A stretch of DNA of 64,000 nt. Origin: Theobroma cacao. Taxonomy: Eukaryota > Streptophyta > Magnoliopsida > Malvales > Malvaceae. The notes beneath the pieces were generated by a model that made no database searches, was not told where the DNA came from, and saw only the letters and a list, made by a program, of their open reading frames with translations. Positions within the stretch are counted from its first letter, which is position 1. Every line of letters begins with the position of its first letter. Position numbers and translations under genes: made by a program. This document shows, one piece after another, positions 39,583-51,900 of the stretch. The stretch lies in the NCBI RefSeq assembly GCF_000208745.1, contig NC_030855.1:23206030-23270029 (forward strand), read 5' to 3'.

Positions 39583-42500
39583 ATGAGGCCAAAGATCTAT
39601 CTTTTTGGAGACTCAATCACGGAGGAGTCCTTTCGTGATGGTGGTTGGGGTGCTTCTCTCGCCAACCTTTTCTCTCGCACGGTATTAATTGATTATCTGA
39701 TGCTACATAAAAGTCTTTTCCAATCATAAGTTTCTTTTTTTCTCCAGCGGTTCCTATACCAATATGGCTAAATGGCAGTCTTTTTATTGTTTTTGTATGC
39801 ATAAGAGATTTTCTTATTGGGGTTGTGGTTTACAGGTTGATGTGGTGCTGAGAGGGTACAGTGGGTACAATTCAAGGTGGGCGTTGAAGGTGCTTGATAG
39901 GGTTTTTCCTGCGGCGGAAAGCGGTGGTTCTGACGGTGCTTCACCGCCACCACTTGCAGTAACCGTCTTCTTCGGAGCTAACGACGCTTGCCTTCCCGAT
40001 AGATACGCTGCTTTCCAACACGTGCCAGTTGATGAGTACCAGCAGAATCTCCACTCCATTGTGTCCTCTCTCAAGGTTCACATCCCTCTCTCCACAGATA
40101 CTAATTTCACGTGCTCATCTTCTTTTATGGTAACTTGGTCTATAGTCTATACTACAAATTTGCTAACACATTAAGCACGTTAACTTATTGACCAACAATT
40201 TTAATTTCTACTCGATAAAAGTTGCGTTAACAGCGGAGAAAAGGGTCAAAAGATAACTATTTTCAAGCAACTCTCACGTAGACGAAGAGACACGCACACA
40301 AGCAAGGATTAGGTGGTCGAACTATGTAACTTGTTTTTTTTTTTTAATAATTCTAAAAAATATTCGGTAGATAATTTTGGCCATGGTGTTCTCAGCACTG
40401 TGTCCTGTAATGTAGTAGTAAGGGATCTTAAGACGTTGGCAAAGGAGGATACTTTATTGGTGGAAGGGAGCCATGGACTTTGGTTTGGTTGGTCAACCAG
40501 CCATTGTGGCTGGGAAGTGGGCCTGTGAGTATCCAAAAAGCAAAGAGATAGAGCCAGATAAAGCGTGGGAGGGTAAGGCCCAGTTGTCTCTGTTATTGTT
40601 TGCCACTTGGCTATATCTCTCTTTAATTTTTACATTTACTAGCTAGCCAGCAATCTTTTTGCGATCAATAAGGCAAACGAGAACGTAGGAATGCCTAGTT
40701 TTGTCCGTCATGTATAAATTTTTCATTTGATACAAAAGGTCGGAAAATGGAAGGTCGCTTTTTATTCAAAGGTTATACAACTAGTCTTCTTATTTCACAT
40801 CTTGATTATTGAACTTACTTTTTATCTTTACGTTTTGTTATTCCTACTAGGTAGAAACTGCCCAAAAGATTTAACTTAAAGACATGAATCATGTGATCTA
40901 AAACCGATGACAATTTAGTACCTTTCTTCAGCTAAAAAAGCGTCTTCTGCTGAGTGGTGACCTTTTTCTCACGTTTCTGGTGGTCCAAAGATTTATGCAC
41001 AGATCACCTTAGAAAATCGTTTTAAATTTAATAAGTAGTATATAGTTTATAGTATTACATAGGGGTAGATGGGGACCCAAAAGATTGGTATTAGGTATAG
41101 ATGTCATAGGCATTGATGGGGTTGCAGTTATATATGGCGCCCGATATCACAAGCAATGTAGCTTTTTTGTTGGTTATGGTCGTCTTCTCTTGCTTGGATG
41201 ACCTTAAATATTAATTCTAGAATGTTACTTTATTGATAAAAATCCAAGGCCTTTATGACCGGGGGCTCCATTTTGTGCCACTCGAGAAAAAGAAAAAGAG
41301 TTTATACTTACTCGTTAAGCATAGTCTCTTCTATGTGTTTGGCTTTCCTTTTCAATGTTTGCTTTAATAATAATTGCTAGAGTGTTTTGGTGGAATGGTG
41401 GACTCCCGACTGGTTTTATTTAGCGGATTTGTTTTCTAAAGCAAACGTGGGAAGCTCAACAAATCCTTGGGACTAGACAATCATTGTGTCACATCCTTTG
41501 GCCTGGATTGTTTCTTATTGTTATTTGGACTCGAGAATTTACTATATACTGCTGTGCCTACAATCCTAGAAAGAGCAAGTATAGCCCATTATATCAACTT
41601 AATTAACTCAACCATCTTAAGGAATTATGCAAGTTGTTATCAGTATCACCAAAAGATTACTATCATCTTCTGTATTATGTATGCTTGTCCTGCTCATAGC
41701 CTTCCTCTTGCATGCTTTTCCCTTTCTTCTTTGGGGTCTCAGAAGCGGTGGCCAAAGACTCTGATTCTCCTGATTACTCCTCCTCCAATTGATGAAGATG
41801 AACGCCTTAGGTATTTGTTCCACTTGTTCTGTTTATTTTACATTGTAGATGTACAATATCTTTATACCTACTTAAGACTGGTGTGTTACCCTTGGCCTCT
41901 GATGCAAAGTTATTTTGAAAATGAATGTTTTGAACGAAAGGAAATATTCTGGATGCAGACATCCTTACGCAGAGAATCCATCGGGTTTGCCCGAGAGGAC
42001 AAATGAAGCTGCTGGCGCTTTTGCCAAGGCATGTGTTGAAACTGCTGGGGAATGTGGAATCCCTGTGGTAGATCTCTGGACCAGGATGCAGCAGTATCCT
42101 GACTGGCGGAAAGCTTATCTTAGGTATCTAAGGCTTTGCGCTTTTTTAATAATTTACAATGCATACTTTGATCTATATATGGATTCTGTGTACACAATAT
42201 TAATATTATAATACTAGGTAGCAGTTTCTACGCTGAGTTTGCAGATTAGGCTTGTGCCTGATTTGACTGATAGACTAAAAAATTTGTAAACCTGCTAGGT
42301 ATGAATACCATGAATATTCTGATGAAACAATGCATTGCTACATTGACATCTGATACTGAAATTTTCTATATTCACAGTAAAATTCTTTTGAATTTCCATA
42401 GTTTGTTGATTTTTAATCTGTAATTTGCTGTCAAAATCCTGTTCCCAGTTGTTGTTGCTCTCTCTCTTTTATTCGTGTCTTTGAAGGTAAGAATTATCGG

Positions 42501-42714
42501 TTAAATAGAAGCAGTGCTAAGCCCTCTGCTAATATGCTATTACTGGAAATGCAGGGATGGTTTGCACCTCACTCAGGATGGCAACAAGGTAGTATTTGAG
42601 GAAGTAGTGAAGAAGCTGAATGTGGGAGGCTTAAGCCTGGAAAAGCTAACAGTTGATCTCCCACTTTTAGCTGATATTGACCAAGGTGACCCACTCAAGG
42701 CTTTTCAGTGGTAG
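39583..42714 (+). CDS. SGNH/GDSL esterase, CPRD49-like, 5 exons
   Basis: Exons 39583-39681, 39836-40075, 41743-41810, 41959-42123 and 42555-42714 give 243 residues, near the usual ~250 for this small plant GDSL subgroup (CPRD49; related to isoamyl acetate-hydrolysing esterase). Block I YLFGDSITEES carries predicted Ser11, FFGANDA (~79-84) is block III, and DGLHLTQDG gives predicted Asp192 and His195. There is no signal peptide, unlike the secreted GDSL lipases at 12241 and 19378, and the exon structure differs, so this is a distant family member and not a local duplicate. All introns are GT-AG; intron 2 is 1.67 kb. Overlapping open frames at 41467-42006 and 41915-42211 are read-throughs of intron plus exon. 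Natural substrate unknown. Confidence 0.93.
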
Positions 42715-44980
42715 TTAAGATCACTGAATATTTATATATCAGGGGCAGGATCTCCTTTTTTGATCTTTAAGTATTATTTTGCTATTGTTGTAGTCCTAGA
42801 AGTATTCTATATAAAACGAATGGCCAAATTATAGATGGCAACTGCTTCAGCTTCTGAACAATATAACCAATTTCTATTATTTTGTCATTGCGTTGTAACA
42901 GCAATGAATGTGGATGCTCCAAAATTTAAAATGGAAAAAAAAAATTGCCAAAAATCTATTGCCTTTCAGAAATAAAATTAGTCAATGCATGTAGAAACAG
43001 AGTACTTTCCCCATTCCAGGTTGGATGAAATGGATGAGGACCCGAAATCTTGATAGATCTTAAGGCCATGAAAACCCATATTGCTAACAATAGGAACAAC
43101 AAAATTGTTAGGGTGGAAGAGTGGTAGTCAACGGAGACAACAGAGGTATCGTGCTAGTCAGGCTGTTATTGGGTGATTCTTTTTTTAGAAAGTGGATTTT
43201 ATTGGTCATTTAACTAATATGCTATTGTTAGTCTCAAGCTGAAACTATCAGAGACTCCCATTGACATTAAAACCAGCTTGACAAAGGAGCTATACAAGAA
43301 AGGCAACTGCTAACATAGACTTTGGCAGTAGCCCCATACAAATCAGGAAACTCAACACTGCCTGTATGGCAGCAGGTATCACAAAAGCCATCCAACTAAG
43401 TCTATCCTCCTAACTCCTAAGGAAGCTAAAAACAAAACAACAAAGGCAGAGCTCGAAAGCTTTAGAACAATGGAGTTCCAAATCAAGAACGAGGAACACA
43501 GAAATCTTTGGTCATCCAAGTCCAAGACCGAAACAGGTTTGGAGGATCTCTCTGCCTGTAATTGTGCGATTGATTGCACTTTTCTATCGTGCAACACCGG
43601 TCAAACGAGGAACTTTATTATAAATAAGAACATTTTCATTAGGGTAAGTCAGGATCACACTCTCAAAACTTTAATACAATTCCCTTTTAATCTGGTGCTT
43701 GTTCTCGCTCACAGATTGATATCTGAATCTTTCTAGTCCAAACTTAGCCTGAGATATCCTTCTTAATTATCTAACACCAAAAGGAGGGAGAAAACCAAAA
43801 CAAAGAACAGAGGCGAGTCGAATTTTCAGCCCTATTTTGGACATTTACAATACTTGATTTGATGTGGGACAAAACGTTTCTTGCTTGGGCCTCATGCTCT
43901 CATCAAGAAATGAGAAAGGCCAACTCATGCACCGTCGCCTTGCGTTCAGTTCTTTGCCTATATCTCTTTGTCCCTGTTGGCTTAAAGTAAGAATGTTTGA
44001 TCGATTTCAATTTGTTGAAGAGGGAAGAAACTGACTTTGACAATCGACAAACATGAATGAGCCAGGAGGGAGGAAGTCACTGGGTTACACTTAAGGATAG
44101 TTCCAATCAAGAACTCATCCAAGGACCAATAATTTTCCTCTCATTCAGCTCAATTTGTTGGTGTTTAAGTTGGGGTAATTAGACAATATTTTTCATTAAT
44201 TATAATTCAGACACATGAAAACTAAGTTTCAGCCTATCAATGACACATTCATACCAGAATTATACACTACTTGAGTTTTGTTTTTTTTTTTTCCCTCAAT
44301 TAACAAAGGCTAATTAAGAATATTTAATTGATGGAAATTCCTATGGGATTTCAAACCTTTTATTATAAAGATAGATAGCAAGGGACCAAATTGAAATAGA
44401 TTTCAAATTTCAGGGGTATTTGGTGATAATTTTTCCCTTTCAGTTTAGTTACATTTCATTGGTTTTAGCTTCAAATTAATGTTTTTTAATGTTCTATTAG
44501 TACATTTTCTTATAATTTTGCAACAAAATTTAAAAGACATTCATTTGTAGAAGCAAACTTAGTATGACACTTGCACTTTAACTTAGTTATTTAATATCTA
44601 ATTACGCACAATATAGAAGACATTAATTTGTCGAATTAAACTATGTAGGAGTCCATATAATATATGTAAAACTTAATTAGTATTTGATATTAGACAAGAA
44701 GCTAACATAAACTTCTCTTGAGTTACTCGAACTTAGTCCAAGCACTGACAACTACTTAGTACTACATATATATAGGTTGTCAAGTAGCTACATATTCTTC
44801 ACATGAGAGATGTTCTATGATAAGTATGAACACATCTCGATGATCGAAGTTTCATGATTCTTACTAGAAATTATTGGACCTGACAAATAGAGCTATTGCC
44901 GCAACCACATTGTCCCTTCAAGGGCTGATCTCTAGGGCAATGCTGGTGGACGTTGATCCCTCAAAGTAACTGGGAGCTAG
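42715..44980. other. Intergenic tract with a LINE-like 3' end
   Basis: 3' flanks of the esterase and of the first CLE gene. Apart from the element at 43179-43640 no gene or RNA was recognised. Confidence 0.5.
43179..43640 (-). mobile_element. Candidate 5'-truncated LINE 3' end
   Basis: On the minus strand the segment ends in CCAATAAAATCCACTTTCT followed by an A run (the T run at 43180-43186). It is preceded by a coding-like tail that ends LDLDDQRFLCSSFLIWNSIV... and a stop. This layout fits a truncated non-LTR retrotransposon or another retroposed transcript. The same terminal pattern (AATAAAA, then CACTTTTC, then poly-A) occurs at 47217-47570. Confidence 0.4.
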
Positions 44981-45220
44981 CTAGTTATGTTGAGGATCTG
45001 GCCCTCCTGGTGAAATTCTTGACGTATCCGTCATAACCCTCCTGCCCTGTTTCGTTGCAGACAAATCATAGCCTGCCAATGCATGTATAATGGATTGGCT
45101 ATCGATCCTTTTCTGCATTGTCTTACGCCCAGCATGACTCTTTGCTTCGATGTCAACTGCATTTGCTGATAAAATCAGTAAGATGACAAGTGAAGTCTGC
45201 ATGATGGTTGAATTAGGCAT
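44981..45220 (-). CDS. CLE signalling peptide precursor 1
   Basis: Intronless, 79 residues. A hydrophobic signal peptide (MQTSLVILLILSANAVDIEA region) is followed by a variable charged spacer, then the C-terminal CLE dodecapeptide RISPGGPDPQHN immediately before the stop. CLE peptides are secreted, trimmed, hydroxylated on proline (and often arabinosylated) and sensed by CLV1/BAM-type receptor kinases. The motif is A-type, closest to the Arabidopsis CLE1-CLE7 class. Ile at position 2 is unusual (commonly Leu, Val or Phe), and Asn at position 12 is the less common alternative to His in this class. The start is ATG 45220 or the in-frame ATG 45202; the longer open frame to 45361 runs through the TATA region and is rejected. 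Confidence 0.93.
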   Translation of the reverse strand: MPNSTIMQTSLVILLILSANAVDIEAKSHAGRKTMQKRIDSQSIIHALAGYDLSATKQGRRVMTDTSRISPGGPDPQHN

Positions 45221-45320
45221 TTCTAAGCTGAATGTACCGGATCCGGTGTAAGTGATCAGTTGTAGCCAGCTAGAATGGATGGCAATGGCAAGTGCCGTTT
45301 TACGGTCTAATCCCGTTCTC

Positions 45321-45328
45321 ATATATAG
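45321..45328 (-). promoter_or_regulatory. TATA box of CLE gene 1
   Basis: Minus-strand CTATATAT, about 100 bases upstream of the ATG at 45220, consistent with a leader of about 70 bases. Confidence 0.55.
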
Positions 45329-47216
45329 TGGGAAATTCATGGAAAACGTCCAAGAGTTCACAGCTCAGGAAATAATGGTATGGCGTATGATAGTTGACAA
45401 ATCCTGTAGGAATATTTGTTTTTGTTTTCTACAATGTTTATATAGCTTTTCCTAACACAATCCCATTACCTGATAACTTTAATTATCCCTCAAATTGCAT
45501 AAAGGCAGAAGCATTTGTCTTAGGTCCCCACATGAGCACCCTGCCATACGCGGCCGATGACTTTGGCTTCATCATTCATTTCCCATTATAACTTTACCCG
45601 CAAAAATCATCCGCGGCTCTTTGAAAATCCAAGGTACGCGCAGTAGTTAAATAAGACAAAAACAAGAACAAAGTTGAGCAACCTGAAAAATAAAAATGTT
45701 AAAAGGACAAGAAACAGACAGACATGCCAAATTTCATTTCAAGTCATTCTTGCATTTGGTTTTTGTCTTTTGTTTGATCCAAAGTGAGTGACTCTGCAAA
45801 ACGAATGCGTCTTTGCCCACTTTGCAGTGTCCTTCCCCACAGGGGTTATTATTAATGCAACAGAGCACGTATTTGATTCCCAATTTGGCAATTTCTGCTG
45901 CCTTGTTGTTTGTATTAGGTCTGCTTATCCAACTTGCACTGCTTTAGGTTTTTCTTTGGCTCAACGCTGACTCCTAAAAAATTCCTGATAACTTTCCAAA
46001 GTGATTAGGGACGCCGACCCAATAAAGAGTTGGTGTAACTCTACGATTTCTCCTTCTCCAGGATAAAGATCTTTCCAACTTTATACTTGCTGTCGTCAAA
46101 GGTTGAATGACGTTTCAGTTTTTGTCTGCTAAATTTCCCAAGCAAAGAACGTATGAATCTTTTCGTATTATCTATCAGACTTTGAAAGTTATACCGTATC
46201 CACCGATAGATACGCCAAATTTCCTGGCTGGCTTTCCCTTTAGTTTTCAAGTAGATAGATCTATTCATGCTTTACAACAGGACTTGAGTTCAAACCCTCT
46301 ATACTTAGAATCAATTTCAGGTAGCTTGTGTGGATTTTATCCTAATCTTTATTCTTCTACTTAGATTCAAGCCCTGCCTGAGTTAACAATCAATAGTCCA
46401 TTTGGTCCAATCATTATTTAACAGAAAACTGCTTTGCCCCAGCAAGCAACTAACTGTATCATTTTCCTATTAAGCATTTAAACTACTTCTAAATGTCAAC
46501 AGCAAACTACGGGTTCCAGTTAAAAGAGGTGCATCTGCTTTGGATCATTTGTTAATAATCAAATTATCAGAACTTTAATTTTGAAAGGTATTTTCCTGGA
46601 AGTTGATGATGTAAAAAGAAAAACTGGTTGTAAAGATACTGATAGGATTGGATGAAAGATTATATTCAATCATCCAAAAAACAAAAACGCAAAAAAAACA
46701 AGAGCTACAGTGTGCTGACAAATGAAATCTGTACAAGCTGTACAGAAATTAGTAAGGTTATGTTCTTTTTTAACAGCGGGCTGCAGGCCTGAAATCCTTA
46801 AATTGTAATAGATAATATTGTGCCATTCTTAGGTTAATTTTATATATGTAATTTAAATTTATATCATATTTTCGATCCATTACTCAATCCGATTGGTATC
46901 AACGGGAAATGTAGCCCTCTGCATGCATATTCCATTTTCAAATGTATTGCTGCTCTTAAATGCTACTGATGGATACTGTCAATAATACTACACAAGAATC
47001 AGAAGATTCAGAACATGGAGTTTGAACTCAAATGATTGCTGCAGGCGAGCCTTTGAGTTAGCTTTTTGAACAGTTGATAGGGTTGGATTGCTTATTCTTA
47101 TTTTTAATGCCACATTAGCTCTGTAGAATGAATAATTTTCGTATGCAAGCGATAAAGAGAAATATTCTGAGTTGTATTTCATTTGTTATTTTTCCTTTTG
47201 CTTTTGCTTCCACAAG
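45329..47216. other. Intergenic tract between CLE genes 1 and 2
   Basis: AT-rich. Several short open frames (for example 46107-46364) match nothing recognisable. No repeat or RNA gene noted. Confidence 0.5.
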
Positions 47217-47570
47217 TTTTTTTTTTTTTTTTCCGAAAAGTGTTTTTATTATTGAGCCAAAACCTAGAATGCCATAACAAGTCTTGAACCAAAATGGTAA
47301 AAGACTCCTCTTGACATAAGGAAATTAGCTTTGGTGGAAACGTAGCCCTGTACACTTACGAAAGAGAGAGAAGGCTGCTCAAAAAGCAATTGGCAGCACA
47401 AGCAGAGAAAAGTAAGCCTCTATACAAAAATATTCGGGCTAAGATCAGAATCAACACTGTGCAAATTAAGAACCTAAGCTAATCCATCAAAACAAAATGA
47501 GTTCAAACCCTCAAAACAGAGGAGCAATCGACGCCAACATAAATTAAAAATCTCTTGCTTGCAAGAACCA
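47217..47570 (-). mobile_element. Candidate LINE 3' end with poly(A)
   Basis: The minus strand ends CTCAATAATAAAAACACTTT then TCGG and a run of about 16 A (T run at 47217-47232). The upstream ~340 bases are T/G-rich, as in plant LINE 3' regions. No coding domain survives. It abuts the left arm of the inverted repeat at 47572. Confidence 0.4.
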
Positions 47571-47571
47571 A

Positions 47572-47925
47572 GAAAATGGAGGGAAATGTCAAATGCCTGT
47601 TAGATATGAAAATTCCTCTTCTCGTAGGACCTTGTAGGTCTACATATGCTTTTACTATCTTTAATAGATTAAATGAATGTTTCAATGTTCTCAGCTATTC
47701 TAAACTAATTTGCGGAGAATGTGAGTTTGACATGTTGAAATTGATTAACTTGTGGAAGCATTCATTATATGCAAATAAGTTTAGAATAGCTGAGAACATA
47801 AAGATTAAAAAGAGAAACGTTTATTTAATCTATTAAACATAGTACAAGCATATGTAAACCAACAAGGTCCTACGAGAAGAGGATTTTTCATATCTAACAG
47901 GTATTTGACATTTCCCTCCATTTTC
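47572..47925. repeat. Long inverted repeat (hairpin) downstream of CLE gene 2
   Basis: The left arm 47572-47713 is the reverse complement of the right arm 47770-47925 with about 9-10 mismatches and one 13-14-base insertion in the right arm, roughly 93% identity over ~141 aligned bases. The loop is 56 bases. An RNA from either strand would form one long, almost perfect stem. The right arm ends 120 bases downstream of the CLE gene 2 stop codon, so a 3' extended CLE transcript would include the hairpin. It could be a foldback transposon or a young inverted-duplication MIR/siRNA locus. No clear target duplication at the ends. Arm sequence matches nothing I recognise. Confidence 0.85.
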
Positions 47926-48045
47926 AAGTGAAACCCAGAGAGAGGGGAAGGTAACAAGAAATAAAATCCACATGAAGAAAAAGATAGATGCCAATCCTGT
48001 TTTACTCGTTACAGAAGATACCACCTCCTACTACAAAGTTATAAA

Positions 48046-48261
48046 CTAGTAATTTTTGAAGTGATGCTGTGGGTCAGGTCCCCCAGGACTTGTTCTCTCA
48101 ACCTGTCCATTCTGGTTTTTCTTAGCTTCTCCGTTCAGGTACTGTCTCAAGTCCTCGATAGACTTGTTTAGATTCCGCTTCTCTATCAAGGGGCGACTCT
48201 GTGAGCCTGCGGACAAAAGCAAGAGCAAAGTAAGGCACACCAGACATCTAGAGAACGACAT
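48046..48261 (-). CDS. CLE signalling peptide precursor 2
   Basis: Intronless, 71 residues: a clear signal peptide (MSFSRCLVCLTLLLLLSAGSQS), a short basic/acidic spacer, then CLE dodecapeptide RTSPGGPDPQHH followed by four extra residues FKNY. It belongs to the A-type (CLE1-CLE7-like) secreted peptides acting through leucine-rich receptor kinases. Thr at position 2 is unusual for the class. The C-terminal extension implies trimming after His12, a carboxypeptidase-type step known for other CLEs. The ATG follows a TATA box at a normal distance. The long inverted repeat at 47572-47925 lies just downstream. Confidence 0.93.
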   Translation of the reverse strand: MSFSRCLVCLTLLLLLSAGSQSRPLIEKRNLNKSIEDLRQYLNGEAKKNQNGQVERTSPGGPDPQHHFKNY

Positions 48262-48320
48262 TGTAGTTAAGGCGATTCAATGAAAACCTTGTGCTTTGGC
48301 ATGGAAGTTGAGAGGATTTC

Positions 48321-48332
48321 TATATTTATATA
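48321..48332 (-). promoter_or_regulatory. TATA box of CLE gene 2
   Basis: Minus-strand TATATAAATATA, 60 bases upstream of the ATG, a strong plant TATA box. Confidence 0.7.
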
Positions 48333-49087
48333 CTTCCTAGTCAACTTTATGTCGAAGTGGATGAGGTATTATTAATCAATCGCTCAACTGTAAATTGTCA
48401 TCTGACAGAGAAAGATCGTTTTTCCTGTGGATTTTGGCCCTGAGATCATTCTGACGAAGCTTTTCCCAATAAGATGTGAAACAGCCACAAGCAACATCTC
48501 TTTTGGCTTATTTTAAGTTTTTAGAGTATTAAACTCCTTTTAGCCTATAACTGATACTGGTAAGGTTCGCAACTTCTCAGACGGATAAGTCAAGAATACG
48601 TCACTGTTAGGCATAACCATTCGTGCGCCATGGAGGACAAGTGGATGTGGATAACCACACCGGCCAGTGACAGTTAATAATAAAAAGTTCGGAAAACTTT
48701 AAATTAAACCAATTCTTTGAGGTAAAGTTGAAAGCCCCTCATCCGATACCTCGTTTTAAACCGGCCAGTTTCTCTGTTATTGATAAGCACCTCACAGGGA
48801 TAAGCCAAGCGTCAAACAAATAGAGAAAACTCCTTTTGGATTAACAAAGATTTTGCCTTTAATTTACCCTTTCTTTCTGGCTGGTTCCAATGCAAGGTAA
48901 GGTCAACATCGCCACCTTGCAATGATACTGCTGTCATTGACGATAAACAGTGGGCTGTCACACCTTTATGCATTAATAATACTAATAATTTTTATATGAA
49001 GCCCTTGTCCCTGCAGGACAACTGCTAATCTTTGTTTATTTTAGAAGCAGTGTTGCTTCAGCTTCCTTAGAAACATAAGGGGACTTA
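48333..49087. other. CLE gene 2 upstream region
   Basis: Less AT-rich than the rest; no gene, repeat or RNA recognised. Presumed to hold CLE gene 2 regulatory sequence. Confidence 0.5.
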
Positions 49088-49630
49088 ATCCTAATATCTT
49101 CATATAAATATGGGACACAATCTCATGTTGTAATAAAAGAAAAAGTTATATCTATTGAAAATAAAAAAAAATAAAAAAATCACGTCTGTTGAAAATAAGT
49201 AAATAAAGAAAGAGTCACGTCTATTAAAAAAGAGCAATAATTGTAACTGTTTGCTATAGACGCAGATGTATTTGTTGGGAATAGGCACTTAAGCCTATAG
49301 AAAGAACTTTCTTTTAAAGAACACATAACAACAACAAAACAACAATATTTCCTTCTTTTTCTAAATTATTCAAAGTTTTCTTTTATATTATTTTATTGCA
49401 AAAAAACCTTATAAAAATTTGATAATCTTATCAAACTCCGGTGAGTGCTTAGTAGATTGATTTCATCGGTGCAAAACACCGTCAATCACTAGGCTTTATT
49501 ATATCTTTAAAGTTTATACATAGATAATTCTTTTGCACATTACAAGTGGGGGCAAATAAAACCTTAAGGATAGTAGCATTGATACACGCCTTGAAGTCAT
49601 TTCTTGATTTTCCAATTTCGAGTTCTAACA
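49088..49630 (+). repeat. 5' LTR of copia element
   Basis: Aligns along its length with 52459-52995, for example TAGATTGATTTCATC and CAATTTCGAGTTCTAACA. The first few bases have lost the TGTTGG start seen in the 3' LTR, so the left boundary is approximate. Confidence 0.85.
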
Positions 49631-50869
49631 ATCTTAAGGTTTTATTTCGTTTTACTAATGACTGCTGCAAGTGGAATACTAAGAGAATTGGCTTTGATTT
49701 TTATGAAATTGGATCGGGTTGATATTGATAAAGAAAATAGTAAAATGGTTTTTCATCATATTATCATATAAGGTTTTCTTTTTATTGATTTGATTTGCAC
49801 AAATTGTCCTAAGAGTAGAAAGATTAGTTATTAGATATCTCAAGAATTTTTAATGGTTTATGATCAAAGAAATTTGATAGAAAAATCTTAGTACGCAGAA
49901 CTTATTAAGTAGCAAAAAGGAAAAATAAATAAATAAATCAGTGTCTTCATCTAAATTGGGTAACGTGTAGCCATAATTATCTTGCAATAGGAAAAAGTGA
50001 GAAAACATAATTTTGGCAAAATTTATTGTTTCTTTTCTCAATTTTTGCCGTTTAATATATATACTTGGTTTTGGAGCTTTAGGCCTTTGCCATGGCAACT
50101 ATTGTCATCATTCTTATTCCTTTTTAGTAAGGATTGAAATTGTGAGACTCCAATAAGGGTATTCTCAAACAGAGCAAAGTCATTATTTATTTGATTTGAT
50201 TTTTAAAAAGAAATAATGAAAATTGAACATTTAGTATTATTGTTACGTACAGTATTTGGTCACGTCAAATATACAAATAATTTCTCAAGAGGAAACAATC
50301 AAGATCTTATGATTTTTCTTAATAGATGACTAAGCATTAAAAAAAAAAGAAAAGCTTTATGTGAATAGGATTGTTCGCTTCCATCATAAGTAGTTTTAAT
50401 TTGGGATACTTTCCATGCAACTTGTGCTTTGCTTGTTAACAAGTAAAAGCTTTTCAGTTTTTCATTCTTGCTATTCCAATTTATGCTTAATAGTGATTTG
50501 AGAACTAGAAAAATTTTCTTTGTTGTGGGTGTAGAAAACTAGACATACACTGAGTTGAATATTTGCAAAATATGATCTTTAATGAGAATTTATTATATAC
50601 TTTTCCAAAGAAAGAAAAAAACGAAAAGATGGTTGAGATATATGACTACTATTTGAATGATTTGATATAACATTTGAGATCTGTGACCTTATTGTAAAGG
50701 AATTACTCCAAAATGAAGAAAAAAAATTATAAGGAGTCATATGTCTATGGGATATTAATTTGGAGGCCTAATACAATAGTAGCTTTGTGATCATTCATTG
50801 CATTGATTCTAAAACAAGAAATTATGCTCGAGATTTAAAGAGAAAAAAACCAAAAGGTTTATTATTCTG

Positions 50870-51361
50870 AGATAAGAGCATAAGATTTGTAAGCTTATCA
50901 AAACATTGTATGAGCTTAAACAAGCACTAAAATAGTGTCCTAAAAAATTCAATGAAGTCATTTTAACCAATGGCTACAACATAAAAGAATATGATAAGTG
51001 TATATATAATATATTCCAAAATGATAAAAGTGTTATAATTTGCTTATATTTGGATGACATGTTAATTTTTGGTACAGATTTAGAGCAAGTCGATGAGACA
51101 AAAAAGTTTTTGTTAAATAATTTTGCAATAAAAGATATAGGTGCAACGAATGTCATCTTAGGAATTAAAATATTTCAAAATAAAAATGACATAACTTTGT
51201 TACAATCGCATTACATTGAAAAAGTGCTTAAAAAGTTTAATCCTAGTAATTGTATACTAGCATTTATACTTATGGATCCTCAAATTAAATTAATGTCTAA
51301 TGCTAGTAGGGCTATTGATCAATTACAATATGTAAGAGTGATTAGTTGCTTAATGTACTAA
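50870..51361 (+). pseudogene. Copia reverse transcriptase remnant
   Basis: Translation in the 51050 frame, extended upstream, shows a CKLIKTLYELKQALK-like segment interrupted by a stop, then KFNEVILTNGY, then the YLDDMLI active-site segment (usual copia form YVDDMLI), and the KDIGATNVILGIKI stretch. The frame ends at a stop at 51359-51361. Nonfunctional. Confidence 0.85.
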
Positions 51362-51513
51362 GGCACAATATGTAAGAGTGCTAAGGTACTTAAAGAAAAC
51401 AATCAGTTATGGACTTTTCTATAATAGGATATTTATCAGTGCTAAAAGGATATACGGATGTTAGTTAGATTACAAGTTTAGAAGATCATGCTTCTACAAG
51501 TGGATAGATCTTC

Positions 51514-51900
51514 ATGTTTTGTGGGAGTGCCATTTCTTGGGGGTTCAAGAAACAAACGTGTATAACGGATTCAACCATGACAATCGAATTTATTGCGTTG
51601 GTTGTTGCCACCAAAAAAGCTGAATGGCTAAGAAATTTATTCTATGATGTACCTTTGTTGTCTAAACCAATCTCTCCAATTTCTATCTATTGTGATAGTA
51701 AAACAACTCTAACAAAAGCATATAGTCAAGTGTATAATGGAAAGTCTAAACATATTGGATTAAGATATAGCTATGTCCGACAATTAATTTATGATGGAGT
51801 GATCACTGTAACTTTTATAAGGTCTAGTAGAAACTTGGCCAATCTTTTAATGAAAAGGAATAAGACCTCAAAGGAAATGAGGCTCAAACTCATAAATTGA
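51514..51900 (+). pseudogene. Copia RNase H remnant
   Basis: Contains SAISWGFKKQTCITDSTMT and EFIAL (usual copia SWKSKKQ--V--ST-EAEY-A), then IYCDSKTTLTKA and the KHIGLRYSYVRQLI segment. It ends near the polypurine tract of the element. Nonfunctional fragment. Confidence 0.85.

Noticed and set aside
41467..42006. 179-codon plus-strand open frame within the CPRD49-like gene
   Set aside because: It reads through intron 2, exon 3 and intron 3 in a mixed frame; only the short exon parts match the esterase, in their own frames.
45221..45361. N-terminal extension of CLE precursor 1 from the ATG at 45361
   Set aside because: It would place the TATA box inside the coding region and put the signal peptide internally.
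47555..47836. 93-codon open frame across the inverted repeat
   Set aside because: It spans both arms and the loop of a hairpin and matches no protein family; treated as non-coding.
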